From Metabacillus bambusae (lineage in GTDB: Bacteria > Bacillota > Bacilli > Bacillales > Bacillaceae), in contig NZ_JAGDEL010000008.1 of NCBI RefSeq assembly GCF_017497975.1, positions 124,001-188,000 of the forward strand: DNA of 64,000 nucleotides, read 5' to 3'. Position 1 is the first letter of the stretch, and each line of letters opens with the position of its first letter. This document shows, in pieces, positions 1 through 8,447 of this stretch. The translations under genes and the position numbers were made by a program. Below the pieces are notes generated by a model. It was not told the DNA's origin, searched no databases, and worked only from the letters and a program-made list of their open reading frames with translations.

Positions 1-404
1 TTTGGACGGAAGATGGTTGGCCTGTTGTCTCACCTGAGCGTTATGCTGGAAAACCGATAAACTCTGTTGAATCGTTAAAAACAGAGAAAATTGTTGGTCA
101 ATGGGAGCAAATTGTTTTAAGTAGAATTGATGATAGTATGGCTACTTCTACGACTCTTCATCTATATAAAAATGGAAAAATTGATGATGAAAATGGAGAA
201 GATTATTGGGAATTAAAAGGTGATACTTTAAGTCTCTATTGGTATGCACCAGGTGATGCACCAAACGATTATTGGGTTGACACAGTTACAGTTTTACCAC
301 AATGGGATTGGGAAAATTGGCAACCAACTCTTGTTTTTACTGGATTAAGTCAAGATGGAACCGCGGTTTGGGGTAAACGACTACCTACAGAGGAGAAAAA
401 GTAA
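1..404 (+). CDS. GH43 arabinanase-like protein, C-terminal part (truncated by window edge)
   Basis: The reading frame is open from base 3 of the window to the TAA at 402-404, so this is the 3' end of a longer gene. The visible start (WTEDGWPVVSPERYAG) aligns nearly residue for residue with the same place in the complete GH43 protein at 4300-5619 (WTEDGWPLVSPERYAG). It is followed by the same small beta-rich C-terminal domain (GKW/GQWE start, LPxWDWxNWxPTLVFTG near the end). The catalytic GH43 propeller lies upstream of the window. By family it should act on alpha-1,5-linked L-arabinofuranosyl chains. It is a diverged paralogue of the downstream copy, and the two are separated by a chemoreceptor and a GH27 gene. 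Assignment to the family is secure; the exact substrate is inferred from the cluster. Confidence 0.8.
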   Translation, partial: WTEDGWPVVSPERYAGKPINSVESLKTEKIVGQWEQIVLSRIDDSMATSTTLHLYKNGKIDDENGEDYWELKGDTLSLYWYAPGDAPNDYWVDTVTVLPQWDWENWQPTLVFTGLSQDGTAVWGKRLPTEEKK

Positions 405-454
405 GTTTGCCATGCATATAAATAAGTAGATTTAGGTTAATCTGGGGAGGTCTT

Positions 455-2236
455 ATGTTAAATTACAAAAGAAATAAGAAAAAGGGCTCGAAAAAGTTAA
501 AACAAAAACAAAAAAAGAAAATAGCTGTTTTGTCCTATATTAAGACTATCCGCGGAAAAATTGTTGTATCGTTCGGCCTGTTAGCTATTGTTCTTCTACT
601 ATCCGCAACAACTTCTTACACAAACATGACTAAGCTAGAGAATGAGATAGATTATTTAATAAAACATGATCTAGAAATAAACCGTAGAGTACAGGATTTA
701 TCGGAAAATTTATTAACAATGGAAACTAGTCAAAGAGGGTTTGTTATTACTGGTCTAACAGATTTTATATACCCCTTTGAAAATGGAAAATATGAGATTT
801 CTTCCGAACTTGAAGAATTAAAGAAACTATTTAAAGACAGTGAGGAACAACTTGATAAACTTACTATGATTGAGAATACGTATGAAAAGTGGCTTACTTT
901 TTCTGATACGCTTGTAAATACCAGAAAAACAGAAGGATTAGAAGGAGCAGCTACCTTTGTAGAAGCTGGAGAAGGTACAGAATATATGGATTCTATCCAG
1001 ACTAATGTAGAAATGATTATAACTGATCAAAAAGTGATTCAGGTAAATAGAATAGAAGAGTTAAATAATCAAGTCTCAATCTTTAAGGTTGTTACTGTCA
1101 GTTTAACCATTTTTGCTATCTTACTATCAATATTTTTTGCGTTAAGTTTAACAAGAGGGATAAGGTTGAATATTAATAAAATTAGCTCCTCTATTTTAGA
1201 AATTGCAAATGCTGGTGGTAACTTAACGAAACGGATAGAGGTTAAATCACAGGATGAGCTTGCTGACCTTGCAAATGATACAAATAAGTTAATAGATGGC
1301 ATTGCAATGATCATCCGTCAAGTATCAGAGATGGCTCAAAATGTGACCGCAACTACACAAGAACTTTTAGCGTCTGCTGAAGAAACTACCACCATGATTA
1401 GCTCTATTGCAGATGCTTCTAGTGAGATTGCCTCTGGAAGCGAAAATACAGAATTGAAAATGAAGGTATCATTTGAAAAAATGCAAAGCCTTGAAGACGC
1501 GGCAAAGCTATTAAATGATCAGGCTGAAACTGTTAAAACTAATTCTATAAAAATGCAACAGTTTGCCCAAAACGGTGGTGAGTCTGTGCGAGCATCATCA
1601 CAAAAAATGAATTCGATTGAAGAAACTATGTTGAATACAAGTTTGACTGTTGAAGCTCTCGGAAAGAAATCTAATGACATCACATCCATTATTAGTTCAA
1701 TCACAGATATAGCTGAGCAAACAAATCTATTAGCACTTAATGCTGCTATTGAAGCTGCACGCGCAGGTGAACACGGTAAAGGTTTTGCTGTTGTAGCAGA
1801 TGAGGTAAGAAGATTAGCCGTGCAATCCCAGGAAGCTGCTCGAGGAGTAAAGGATATAATAAATTCGATCCAAGAAGAGGTAAAAGTTATTATTACTCAA
1901 AACCATGAGGGTGTTAAAGAGGTTATTTCTGGAGTAGAACTAACAAATCAAACAAACGCCTCATTTGATGATATCGTCAAACAAACACAGCGGACTACAA
2001 AGGTTGTAAATGCGATGGTCGATCACATCCAACAAACATTGCTCCTAAGTAAAGAAGTTGCAGATTCATTTGGACAAGTTATCGAAATTACTTCTAAAAC
2101 AACTTTATATACTGAAAAGACAGCAACAGCTTCTGAACAAGGATCTGCAGCAATGCAAGAAATAACAGCTTCTACATCTATTCTTTCAAAGCAGGCAGAA
2201 AAATTAATGAAAGTAATAGAAAACTTTAAATTATAA
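455..2236 (+). CDS. Methyl-accepting chemotaxis protein
   Basis: This is a 593-residue transmembrane chemoreceptor. It has a very basic cytoplasmic N-terminus (about residues 1-35, many Lys), a first membrane helix at about 37-56, an extracytoplasmic helical sensor of about 150 residues that looks like CHASE3, a second membrane helix at about 208-232, a HAMP segment and a long MCP signalling coiled coil. The conserved hairpin tip is intact ([20 protein letters not shown], then [11 protein letters not shown]). It should signal to CheA/CheW. A strong GGGGAGG ribosome site lies 7 bases before the ATG. It sits alone between two arabinan glycosidase genes, which suggests but does not prove sensing of a sugar or arabinan product. 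No sigma-D-like promoter was evident upstream. The family call is secure and the ligand unknown. Confidence 0.92.
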   Translation: MLNYKRNKKKGSKKLKQKQKKKIAVLSYIKTIRGKIVVSFGLLAIVLLLSATTSYTNMTKLENEIDYLIKHDLEINRRVQDLSENLLTMETSQRGFVITGLTDFIYPFENGKYEISSELEELKKLFKDSEEQLDKLTMIENTYEKWLTFSDTLVNTRKTEGLEGAATFVEAGEGTEYMDSIQTNVEMIITDQKVIQVNRIEELNNQVSIFKVVTVSLTIFAILLSIFFALSLTRGIRLNINKISSSILEIANAGGNLTKRIEVKSQDELADLANDTNKLIDGIAMIIRQVSEMAQNVTATTQELLASAEETTTMISSIADASSEIASGSENTELKMKVSFEKMQSLEDAAKLLNDQAETVKTNSIKMQQFAQNGGESVRASSQKMNSIEETMLNTSLTVEALGKKSNDITSIISSITDIAEQTNLLALNAAIEAARAGEHGKGFAVVADEVRRLAVQSQEAARGVKDIINSIQEEVKVIITQNHEGVKEVISGVELTNQTNASFDDIVKQTQRTTKVVNAMVDHIQQTLLLSKEVADSFGQVIEITSKTTLYTEKTATASEQGSAAMQEITASTSILSKQAEKLMKVIENFKL

Positions 2237-2335
2237 ACATCCATTCATCTTTCATATGTTAAGGACTGGTAAGTCATTATTTTATGCTGATTCATCAGTC
2301 CTCATTATCTTTTGTACTAATGGTAGATTTACTGA

Positions 2336-2357
2336 GGGTAATAAATCAGTATTACCC
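2336..2357 (+). terminator. Hairpin downstream of the chemoreceptor
   Basis: An 8-bp perfect stem (GGGTAATA with TATTACCC) and a 6-base loop lie about 100 bases after the MCP stop. There is no good T-run, so it is only a possible terminator. The rest of 2237-2658 is AT-rich and carries the GH27 promoter, the AraR site and a cre-like site listed separately. Confidence 0.35.
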
Positions 2358-2405
2358 TTATCAGGACTTAATTTTTGTTAGGGAAAAACATAGGTAACCA
2401 TGATG

Positions 2406-2433
2406 TTGAGCTTATAAAAATTTCCCTTAATCT
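2406..2433 (+). promoter_or_regulatory. Candidate sigma-A promoter for the GH27 gene
   Basis: TTGAGC and TAATCT are separated by 16 bases. The -10 box is weak, but it lies directly before the AraR-like operator, the same layout as the araB promoter. Confidence 0.4.
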
Positions 2434-2449
2434 ATTTGTACGTACATAT
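2434..2449. promoter_or_regulatory. AraR operator upstream of GH27
   Basis: The sequence ATTTGTACGTACATAT matches the B. subtilis AraR operator consensus ATTTGTACGTACAAAT at all but one or two outer positions, with the full GTACGTAC core. It starts at the end of the candidate -10 box, where a bound repressor would block transcription until L-arabinose is present. Confidence 0.75.
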
Positions 2450-2516
2450 AGTAGTAAAAAACACATCTGTTCAACTGATTGGTTAGCTAGGTCACATCAT
2501 TTATTAATATGTAATT

Positions 2517-2531
2517 TAGTAAGCGTTTTTA
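2517..2531. promoter_or_regulatory. cre-like site (CcpA) upstream of GH27
   Basis: TAGTAAGCGTTTTTA keeps the AA-N-CG core of the cre consensus WTGNAANCGNWNNCW with two mismatches. It lies between the AraR site and the GH27 start, a position suited to a CcpA roadblock. This is inference from the pattern only. Confidence 0.4.
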
Positions 2532-2658
2532 TTCTTTTAAAAAGCTAATAGATTTGAAGATTTAATCTTTAAGTATAGTCTCTCATGAAAAGGAACCACC
2601 AATCAAACTAAATGAATGCACTTTACAAATTATTACTAACTGAAGGGAAGGGAAATAT

Positions 2659-3948
2659 ATGAAACATCATCAATATGCATTAACTCCTCCAATGGGGTGG
2701 AATAGTTGGGATTGCTATGGTGCAACAGTAAGAGAAGATGAAGTAAAAGGAAACGCAGACTATATGGCAACAAATTTGAAAAAATATGGTTGGGAATATG
2801 TTGTTGTTGATATTCAGTGGTCAGAACCAGGGGCAATTTCTTCGGCATATCGTCCATTTGTTCCATTGGAAATGGATGAATACTCAAGGTTAATTCCAGC
2901 TGTAAATCGGTTTCCTTCAGCAAAGGATGGAAAAGGTTTTAAACCATTAGCAGATTATATACATGGCCTTGGCTTAAAATTTGGAATTCACATTATGAGA
3001 GGGGTTCCTCGTCAAGCAGTCCATCAAAATACAAAAATACTCGGAACAGAAGTAACAGCAAGGGACATCGCTAAACCTAATTCAATTTGTCCATGGAATA
3101 CAGATATGTACGGTGTGGATGCTTCAAAAAAAGGCGCTCAAGAATACTATGATTCACTATTTAAACTTTATTCAGAGTGGGAAGTGGATTTCGTTAAAGT
3201 TGATGATATAGCGGACTCAAAGCTTTATGGTGCACACACAGATGAAATTAAAATGATTCGGAAAGCTATTGATCGTTGTGGTCGTCCAATGGTGTTAAGC
3301 CTTTCACCAGGACCTGCACCACTAGAACAAGCAAGTTTATTAGAAGAAAATGCAAATATGTGGCGAATGACCGATGATTTTTGGGATCTTTGGGAATTGC
3401 TTTATAACATGTTTGATCGTTGTTATAAATGGAGTAAAAATATTGGACCGGGTTATTGGCCAGATGCAGACATGCTGCCATTAGGGCACATAGGAATTCG
3501 ATCAGTTGATGGAGGAGCAAGTGATCGTTACACAAGATTTACGAGGGATGAGCAACTTACGATGATGACGCTATGGTCAATCTTTCGTTCACCACTGATG
3601 TTTGGTGGCGAACTAACAGATAATGATGATTGGACATTATCGTTATTAACAAATGAAGAAGTGCTAGATGTGCATAAAAATAGCCATAGTGCTCGACAAG
3701 TGTATCGACAAGATGACAAGGTTGTATGGACAGCACAAGGAGTTGAAGAAAACCTCTACGTTGCATTATTTAATATTGGAAATGAAAAACAGAAGGTTTC
3801 AGTTAATTTGAATCAATTAGACTTGCCTTCATCAAAGGAAGTGCATTTAAGGGATTTATGGAAGCGTGAACATGTAGGTTCGGTAAGTAATGAAATAAGC
3901 TATGAGCTATTACCACACTCTACTAAACTTCTAAAAATATCTCTTTAG
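2659..3948 (+). CDS. GH27 glycosidase, probable beta-L-arabinopyranosidase
   Basis: A 429-residue GH27 enzyme without signal peptide, so intracellular. The N-terminal PPMGWNSWDCYG is the GH27 hallmark. The expected nucleophile is Asp182 in FVKVDD and the acid/base Asp240 in WRMTDD; a beta-sandwich tail follows from about residue 340. Classical alpha-galactosidases carry Asp-Asp at the sugar-binding site after strand 2, but here it reads VVVDIQW (Asp51-Ile52). As I recall it, the Geobacillus stearothermophilus beta-L-arabinopyranosidase Abp has Ile67, Asp197 and Asp255 at these places, a constant offset of 15. With the arabinose context and an AraR site upstream, removal of beta-L-arabinopyranosyl caps is more likely than alpha-galactosidase activity. 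The start is the ATG preceded by GAAGGGAAGGG. Confidence 0.85.
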   Translation: MKHHQYALTPPMGWNSWDCYGATVREDEVKGNADYMATNLKKYGWEYVVVDIQWSEPGAISSAYRPFVPLEMDEYSRLIPAVNRFPSAKDGKGFKPLADYIHGLGLKFGIHIMRGVPRQAVHQNTKILGTEVTARDIAKPNSICPWNTDMYGVDASKKGAQEYYDSLFKLYSEWEVDFVKVDDIADSKLYGAHTDEIKMIRKAIDRCGRPMVLSLSPGPAPLEQASLLEENANMWRMTDDFWDLWELLYNMFDRCYKWSKNIGPGYWPDADMLPLGHIGIRSVDGGASDRYTRFTRDEQLTMMTLWSIFRSPLMFGGELTDNDDWTLSLLTNEEVLDVHKNSHSARQVYRQDDKVVWTAQGVEENLYVALFNIGNEKQKVSVNLNQLDLPSSKEVHLRDLWKREHVGSVSNEISYELLPHSTKLLKISL

Positions 3949-4124
3949 GTATGTAATGATGAAGTCTGTTTCTTTACTTTTTGCTCTGTAAAAGCTCACT
4001 GATGATTTTGCCCTTTGTTGGTTGGAGAGAAAGCCTGTAGCGAAAATTAACAACCAAGTTTAAAAGAATCAACTATTTAGTTAGCACCACTAAGATTTCT
4101 CTAATAATTTTTTACCATTTCAAG

Positions 4125-4152
4125 AGTCGATAAGTGATTAAGCTTGTCGACT
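4125..4152 (+). terminator. Hairpin after the GH27 gene
   Basis: A 10-bp stem (AGTCGATAAG with CTTGTCGACT, one G-U pair) and 8-base loop are followed by TATTGTTTAAG. It is a plausible terminator for the GH27 transcript. The rest of 3949-4263 shows no gene. Confidence 0.5.
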
Positions 4153-4263
4153 TATTGTTTAAGTAATTATAAATAAAAAAAGTAAGCCTTAAGAAAGTAT
4201 ATATTTAATGAAGTAAATAAAAAATTCTGTGATGCTTTTCAAACTCACGACTGAATAGAAAAT

Positions 4264-4279
4264 AAGAGTACGTACGATC
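4264..4279. promoter_or_regulatory. AraR-like operator upstream of GH43
   Basis: The 16-mer around 4268-4275 holds a perfect GTACGTAC core, but its flanks match the AraR consensus less well. It lies only about 20 bases before the GH43 start, overlapping the region just upstream of the ribosome site, so repression by road-block or initiation block is plausible. Confidence 0.5.
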
Positions 4280-4299
4280 GAATGAGAGGGAGTAATGAG

Positions 4300-5619
4300 A
4301 TGATTTATCCAAAAGAACCAATAAAATATAATTTGTATGATGAAGAAGTAGCAAATCAAGAAGAACGATGGACGATCCATAATGTGCATGATCCAGCTCT
4401 GATTAAAGATGGGGATACGTACTATGTTTTTTCGACAGATGCCAAGGTTGGTGGTGAACCAACAGGTGGTATACAAATTAGAAAATCGAAGGATTTAATT
4501 GAATGGCAATGGGTAGGACATGCTTTTGAGCAGATCCCTGAGGAAGCATTTGCCTGGACGGGTGCAAAAGGACTGTGGGCACCAGATGTGACAAAGTACG
4601 GTGATACCTACTATTTGTACTATGCAGCCTCACAATTTGGCAGAAATCAATCGTTTATTGGGGTAGCCACAAGCAAGCATATAGAAGGACCTTGGAAAGA
4701 CCAAGGTGAGGTTTTCAAAACAGTACATGGTAAAGATACACCAAATGCGATCGATCCGAATATTACATTTGACGAAGAAGGGACACCTTGGATGGTGTAT
4801 GGTTCTTTTTTCGGAGGGATTTACCTATCCGAAATTGATCCAACAACAGGAAAGTTAGTGGAGCAAGACGAGGGGAAATTAATTGCTCGACGGCCACATA
4901 GTGTGGAAGCAGCAATAGAAGGTCCATATATCGTCTTTCATCCAATCTTGAAAAAATACTATTTATTTGTTTCTTATGATTCGCTTTTCAGAGATTATAA
5001 TATTCGCGTCGCACGTGCTGATCGAATTGAGGGGCCATATCTCGATTTTAATGGTCATGAAATGACAAATATTGAAATTCAACCAAATGAAACAGGTATA
5101 AAAGTTCTTGGTGGTTATAAGTTTGGTCAGAAAGAAGGCTGGATCGGACCAGGGCATAATTCTGTATTGAAAGATGGTGAAGACTTTTTCATATGCCATC
5201 ATGCAAGAGGTGAGAGAACGAAAAAACACCACGCCTTGCATATAAGGAAAATTGTTTGGACGGAAGACGGATGGCCGCTCGTATCACCAGAGCGTTATGC
5301 AGGAGAACAAGAGCAGGATATTGATCAGGATGCTGTTGCAGGAAAGTGGGAAGTTATTTTATTAGAAAAGCATGATAATAATCAAATCTCGTCCAATTCC
5401 TTTGAATTACTTGCAAATGGAAAAATTGCTAATGATGAAAAAGGGTATTGGAGGCATCTAAACAATAATCTGTACGAGCTATTTATTAGTCATTATGCAC
5501 TCAAAAGAGACGTGATTATTTTACCTGCATGGGATTGGAGCAACTGGAATCCAACTCTTGTTTTTACAGGTAAGGATGAAAGCGGACAAGTGATGATCGG
5601 TAAAAGGATTGATAAGTAA
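4300..5619 (+). CDS. GH43 arabinanase/arabinosidase with C-terminal beta domain
   Basis: Glycoside hydrolase family 43, 439 residues from the chosen ATG. An in-frame ATG at 4282 lies inside the purine-rich GAGAGGGAG ribosome site, so the ATG at 4300 is preferred. The three catalytic carboxylates are visible: Asp31 in NVHDPALI (base), Asp152 in AIDPNITF (pKa modulator) and Glu207 in EAAIEGPYIV (acid). The five-bladed propeller runs to about residue 320, followed by a small beta domain of the type found after endo-1,5-alpha-L-arabinanases. There is no signal peptide, so it should work on imported arabino-oligosaccharides. The partial gene at the window start is its paralogue. Family and fold are secure; endo- versus exo-activity cannot be told from sequence. 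Confidence 0.85.
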   Translation: MIYPKEPIKYNLYDEEVANQEERWTIHNVHDPALIKDGDTYYVFSTDAKVGGEPTGGIQIRKSKDLIEWQWVGHAFEQIPEEAFAWTGAKGLWAPDVTKYGDTYYLYYAASQFGRNQSFIGVATSKHIEGPWKDQGEVFKTVHGKDTPNAIDPNITFDEEGTPWMVYGSFFGGIYLSEIDPTTGKLVEQDEGKLIARRPHSVEAAIEGPYIVFHPILKKYYLFVSYDSLFRDYNIRVARADRIEGPYLDFNGHEMTNIEIQPNETGIKVLGGYKFGQKEGWIGPGHNSVLKDGEDFFICHHARGERTKKHHALHIRKIVWTEDGWPLVSPERYAGEQEQDIDQDAVAGKWEVILLEKHDNNQISSNSFELLANGKIANDEKGYWRHLNNNLYELFISHYALKRDVIILPAWDWSNWNPTLVFTGKDESGQVMIGKRIDK

Positions 5620-5731
5620 ATAAAAACATTAATAGTAAAGCTTTTTGTTAACTTGTAAGTATAAGTTTGTGGTGAAAGCATAATAAAAAGTACAAATTTG
5701 AAGAAGATATAAAAGAATTGTTAAATTTGTA

Positions 5732-5759
5732 TTGAAATTATTTAGATAAGTGCTAAAAT
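5732..5759 (+). promoter_or_regulatory. sigma-A promoter of the araBDA operon
   Basis: TTGAAA and TAAAAT are separated by 16 bases, with a TG at the extended -10 position. It lies about 180 bases before araB and directly before the first AraR site, giving a long controlled leader. Confidence 0.65.
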
Positions 5760-5767
5760 TAGTTTAA

Positions 5768-5783
5768 GGTTATACGTATAAGT
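5768..5783. promoter_or_regulatory. AraR operator 1 of araBDA
   Basis: GGTTATACGTATAAGT is a near-perfect dyad (ACTTATACGTATAACC on the other strand) resembling the AraR consensus, starting 8 bases after the -10 box. Confidence 0.6.
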
Positions 5784-5808
5784 TGAGTTTTCGAGAAACA
5801 ATTAGTAT

Positions 5809-5823
5809 ATGTAAGCGTAATTT
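5809..5823. promoter_or_regulatory. cre site (CcpA) in the araBDA leader
   Basis: ATGTAAGCGTAATTT fits the cre consensus WTGNAANCGNWNNCW with a single mismatch. It lies between the two AraR sites, downstream of the promoter, as expected for catabolite repression of pentose use. Confidence 0.6.
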
Positions 5824-5851
5824 TAATGAAAAATATACGTTTTTTGTCAAA

Positions 5852-5867
5852 ACTTGTACGTATGATG
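5852..5867. promoter_or_regulatory. AraR operator 2 of araBDA
   Basis: ACTTGTACGTATGATG carries the TGTACGTA core of AraR boxes. Its centre is 84 bases from the centre of operator 1, eight helical turns at 10.5 bp, so both sites face the same side of the DNA, as needed for looping. Confidence 0.6.
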
Positions 5868-5938
5868 TAAAAATGAACTTGTTAATCTTATTAATTAAAA
5901 AATTAATTGTTTAATAGAAAGAGGCTAGGGGGATACAA

Positions 5939-7633
5939 ATGGCTAAATATTCAATTGGTGTTGATTATGGTACACAATCTGGAAGAGCAGTACTGGTTGA
6001 AATAGGTACTGGTAAAGAAGTTGCAACAGCAGTGAAACCGTATACACATGGAGTTATGGATGAATTTTTACCGAATGGCAAAACAAAGCTTGAAAACGAC
6101 TGGGCTTTACAGCATCCAACAGATTATATAGAAGTGTTGGAGACAACAATTCCAGATGTTCTAAATCAAGCAAAAATCTCTGCTGATGATGTGATTGGAA
6201 TTGGAATTGATTTTACAGCATGTACAGTTTTACCAATTAATACGTATGGAACACCTTTATGTTTGACAGAAGAATTTAAGGATCATCCACATAGTTTTGT
6301 AAAGCTGTGGAAGCATCATGCAGCACAAGATGAAGCAAATCGTTTAAATGAAATCGCTGAAGCAAGAGGAGAAAAATTCCTGCAAAGATATGGTGGGAAA
6401 ATTTCCTCAGAGTGGTTAGTACCTAAGCTTTGGCAGATTTTAAATGAAGCACCTGAAATATATGCAGCAACAGATCAATTCGTTGAGGCTACTGACTGGG
6501 TTATTTATCAATTAACAGGTGATTTGAAAAGAAATAGCTGTACAGCTGGATATAAAGCAATCTGGCATAAGCAAGACGGATATCCATCTCAAGAGTTCTT
6601 TAAAGCACTTGATGAACGTTTAGAAAATGTAGTTGAAGAAAAATTAGCAAGTGAGATTGTTCCGATTGGATCTAAAGCAGGAGAGCTTACAGAGCAAGCT
6701 GCAAAATTAATCGGTCTAAATCCTGGAACAGCAGTTGCCATCGCTAACGTTGATGCACATGTTGCAGTACCAGCTGTTGGGATCACTGAGCCTGGTAAAT
6801 TATTAATGATTATGGGAACGAGTACATGTCATATTTTACTAGGTGATGAGGAGAAGGTTGTCCCTGGTATGTGTGGAGTTGTTGAAGATGGTGTAATTCC
6901 TGGGTTAATGGGCTATGAAGCAGGTCAGTCCTGTGTAGGGGATCACTTTGAATGGTTTACTGAAAATTGTGTTCCTGCAAGCTATTATGAGGAAGCCGAA
7001 GCAAAGGGCGTTAACATCCACGTGTTATTAACGGAAAAAGCAGCTCAGCTTCAGGTGGGTGAAAGCGGTTTAATTGCATTAGACTGGTGGAATGGTAACC
7101 GTTCAACACTTGTTGATGCCGATTTAACAGGTGTTTTATTAGGTGCAACCTTGCTTACAAAGCCTGAAGAAATCTATCGCGCTCTTATCGAAGCTACTGC
7201 ATATGGAACACGTACAATTGTTGAAGCTTTTAGAAATAGCGGTGTTCCAATCAATGAAGTATATGCATGTGGTGGAATTGCTGAGAAAAATGCACTAATG
7301 ATGCAAATTTACTCTGATGTATTAAAAATGGATATTAAAATATCTGCATCATCTCAAACACCAGCATTAGGATCAGCAATGTTTGGAGCTGTTGCTGCTG
7401 GAAAAGAGCGCGGTGGATATGATGACATAAAAGACGCTTCAAAAGAGATGGCTAGATTAAAAGACGATATTTATCAACCAAAACAGCAAAATGCGCAAAT
7501 TTATGATCAGTTGTTTGCTGAATACGCACGTCTATATGATTACTTTGGCCGTGGTGAAAACAACGTGATGAAGAACTTGAAAAAAATTAAGAAAGCTAGT
7601 GTTTCTCAAGTAAAATCTGAAATTACACAATAA
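5939..7633 (+). CDS. araB: Ribulokinase AraB
   Basis: FGGY-family kinase of 564 residues (B. subtilis AraB is 560) that phosphorylates L-ribulose to L-ribulose-5-phosphate with ATP. The N-terminal phosphate-binding sequence [17 protein letters not shown] and ribulokinase-type segments ([45 protein letters not shown]) are present, as is the C-terminal [18 protein letters not shown]. It is the first gene of araB-araD-araA, with a GAAAGAGGCTAGGGGG ribosome region. B. subtilis has the order A-B-D, so this operon is rearranged, and araL, araM, araN, araP and araQ are not present here. Confidence 0.95.
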   Translation: MAKYSIGVDYGTQSGRAVLVEIGTGKEVATAVKPYTHGVMDEFLPNGKTKLENDWALQHPTDYIEVLETTIPDVLNQAKISADDVIGIGIDFTACTVLPINTYGTPLCLTEEFKDHPHSFVKLWKHHAAQDEANRLNEIAEARGEKFLQRYGGKISSEWLVPKLWQILNEAPEIYAATDQFVEATDWVIYQLTGDLKRNSCTAGYKAIWHKQDGYPSQEFFKALDERLENVVEEKLASEIVPIGSKAGELTEQAAKLIGLNPGTAVAIANVDAHVAVPAVGITEPGKLLMIMGTSTCHILLGDEEKVVPGMCGVVEDGVIPGLMGYEAGQSCVGDHFEWFTENCVPASYYEEAEAKGVNIHVLLTEKAAQLQVGESGLIALDWWNGNRSTLVDADLTGVLLGATLLTKPEEIYRALIEATAYGTRTIVEAFRNSGVPINEVYACGGIAEKNALMMQIYSDVLKMDIKISASSQTPALGSAMFGAVAAGKERGGYDDIKDASKEMARLKDDIYQPKQQNAQIYDQLFAEYARLYDYFGRGENNVMKNLKKIKKASVSQVKSEITQ

Positions 7634-7714
7634 TTAACTGTTCGATCAAATCAATATGTGGTGGACTAGTTTACCTAACTGCTCCACCCTTCTATAAAGA
7701 GGGGAGAGATTAAG

Positions 7715-8428
7715 ATGCTTGAAGCTTTAAAACAACAAGTACTTGAAGCAAATTTACTTTTACCTAAGTATCAAATGGTAACGTTTACGTGGGGGAATGT
7801 AAGTGGCATTGATCGTGAAAAAGGTCTTGTCGTCATAAAACCGAGTGGTATTCCTTACGATGAGCTTAAAGTAGAAGATTTGGTAGTTGTGAATCTAGAA
7901 GGAGAAATTGTCGAAGGTGACATGCGTCCTTCTTCAGATACTGCTACACATCTTGAGCTATATAAAGCATTTCCGACAATTGGAGGAGTTGTTCATACAC
8001 ATTCACCATGGGCAACAAGTTGGGCACAGGCTGGCCGTTCCATTCCAGCGTTAGGTACAACACATGCTGATTACTATTATGGAGAAATTCCGTGTACAAG
8101 AACTTTAACAAAGGATGAAATTACACGTGCATATGAGCTTGAAACAGGAAATGTCATTATTGAAACATTTGAAACTGGAGGAATTGACCCAGTAGCTATG
8201 CCAGGTGTATTAGTTTCAGGACATGCACCATTTTGTTGGGGAAAAGATGCTATGCAAGCCGTACACAATGCTGTTGTGTTAGAGGAAGTAGCAAAAATGG
8301 CGTTACACACATACCAATTGAATCCTGGAATTAATCCAATTGATCAATTCCTTTTAGATAAGCACTATCTCCGTAAACATGGAGCTAATGCGTACTATGG
8401 GCAAAAAAATACAAAAGTAAATCAATAA
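7715..8428 (+). CDS. araD: L-ribulose-5-phosphate 4-epimerase AraD
   Basis: Class II aldolase-fold metal enzyme, 237 residues, converting L-ribulose-5-phosphate to D-xylulose-5-phosphate. The zinc-site histidines are visible in [12 protein letters not shown] and in the following segment with [13 protein letters not shown]. The phosphate-binding GNVSG (about residues 28-32) and KPSGIPYDE are intact. The gene begins 81 bases after araB with a GAGGGGAGAG ribosome site, and the spacer can form a weak hairpin (GTGGA with TCCAC). It is cotranscribed with araB and araA. Confidence 0.95.
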   Translation: MLEALKQQVLEANLLLPKYQMVTFTWGNVSGIDREKGLVVIKPSGIPYDELKVEDLVVVNLEGEIVEGDMRPSSDTATHLELYKAFPTIGGVVHTHSPWATSWAQAGRSIPALGTTHADYYYGEIPCTRTLTKDEITRAYELETGNVIIETFETGGIDPVAMPGVLVSGHAPFCWGKDAMQAVHNAVVLEEVAKMALHTYQLNPGINPIDQFLLDKHYLRKHGANAYYGQKNTKVNQ

Positions 8429-8447
8429 TTAACTAGGGGGAAACAAC

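Noticed and set aside
7634-7714. Terminator between araB and araD
   Set aside because: The hairpin is weak (five-base stem) and overlaps the ribosome-site region; operon continuity is more likely.
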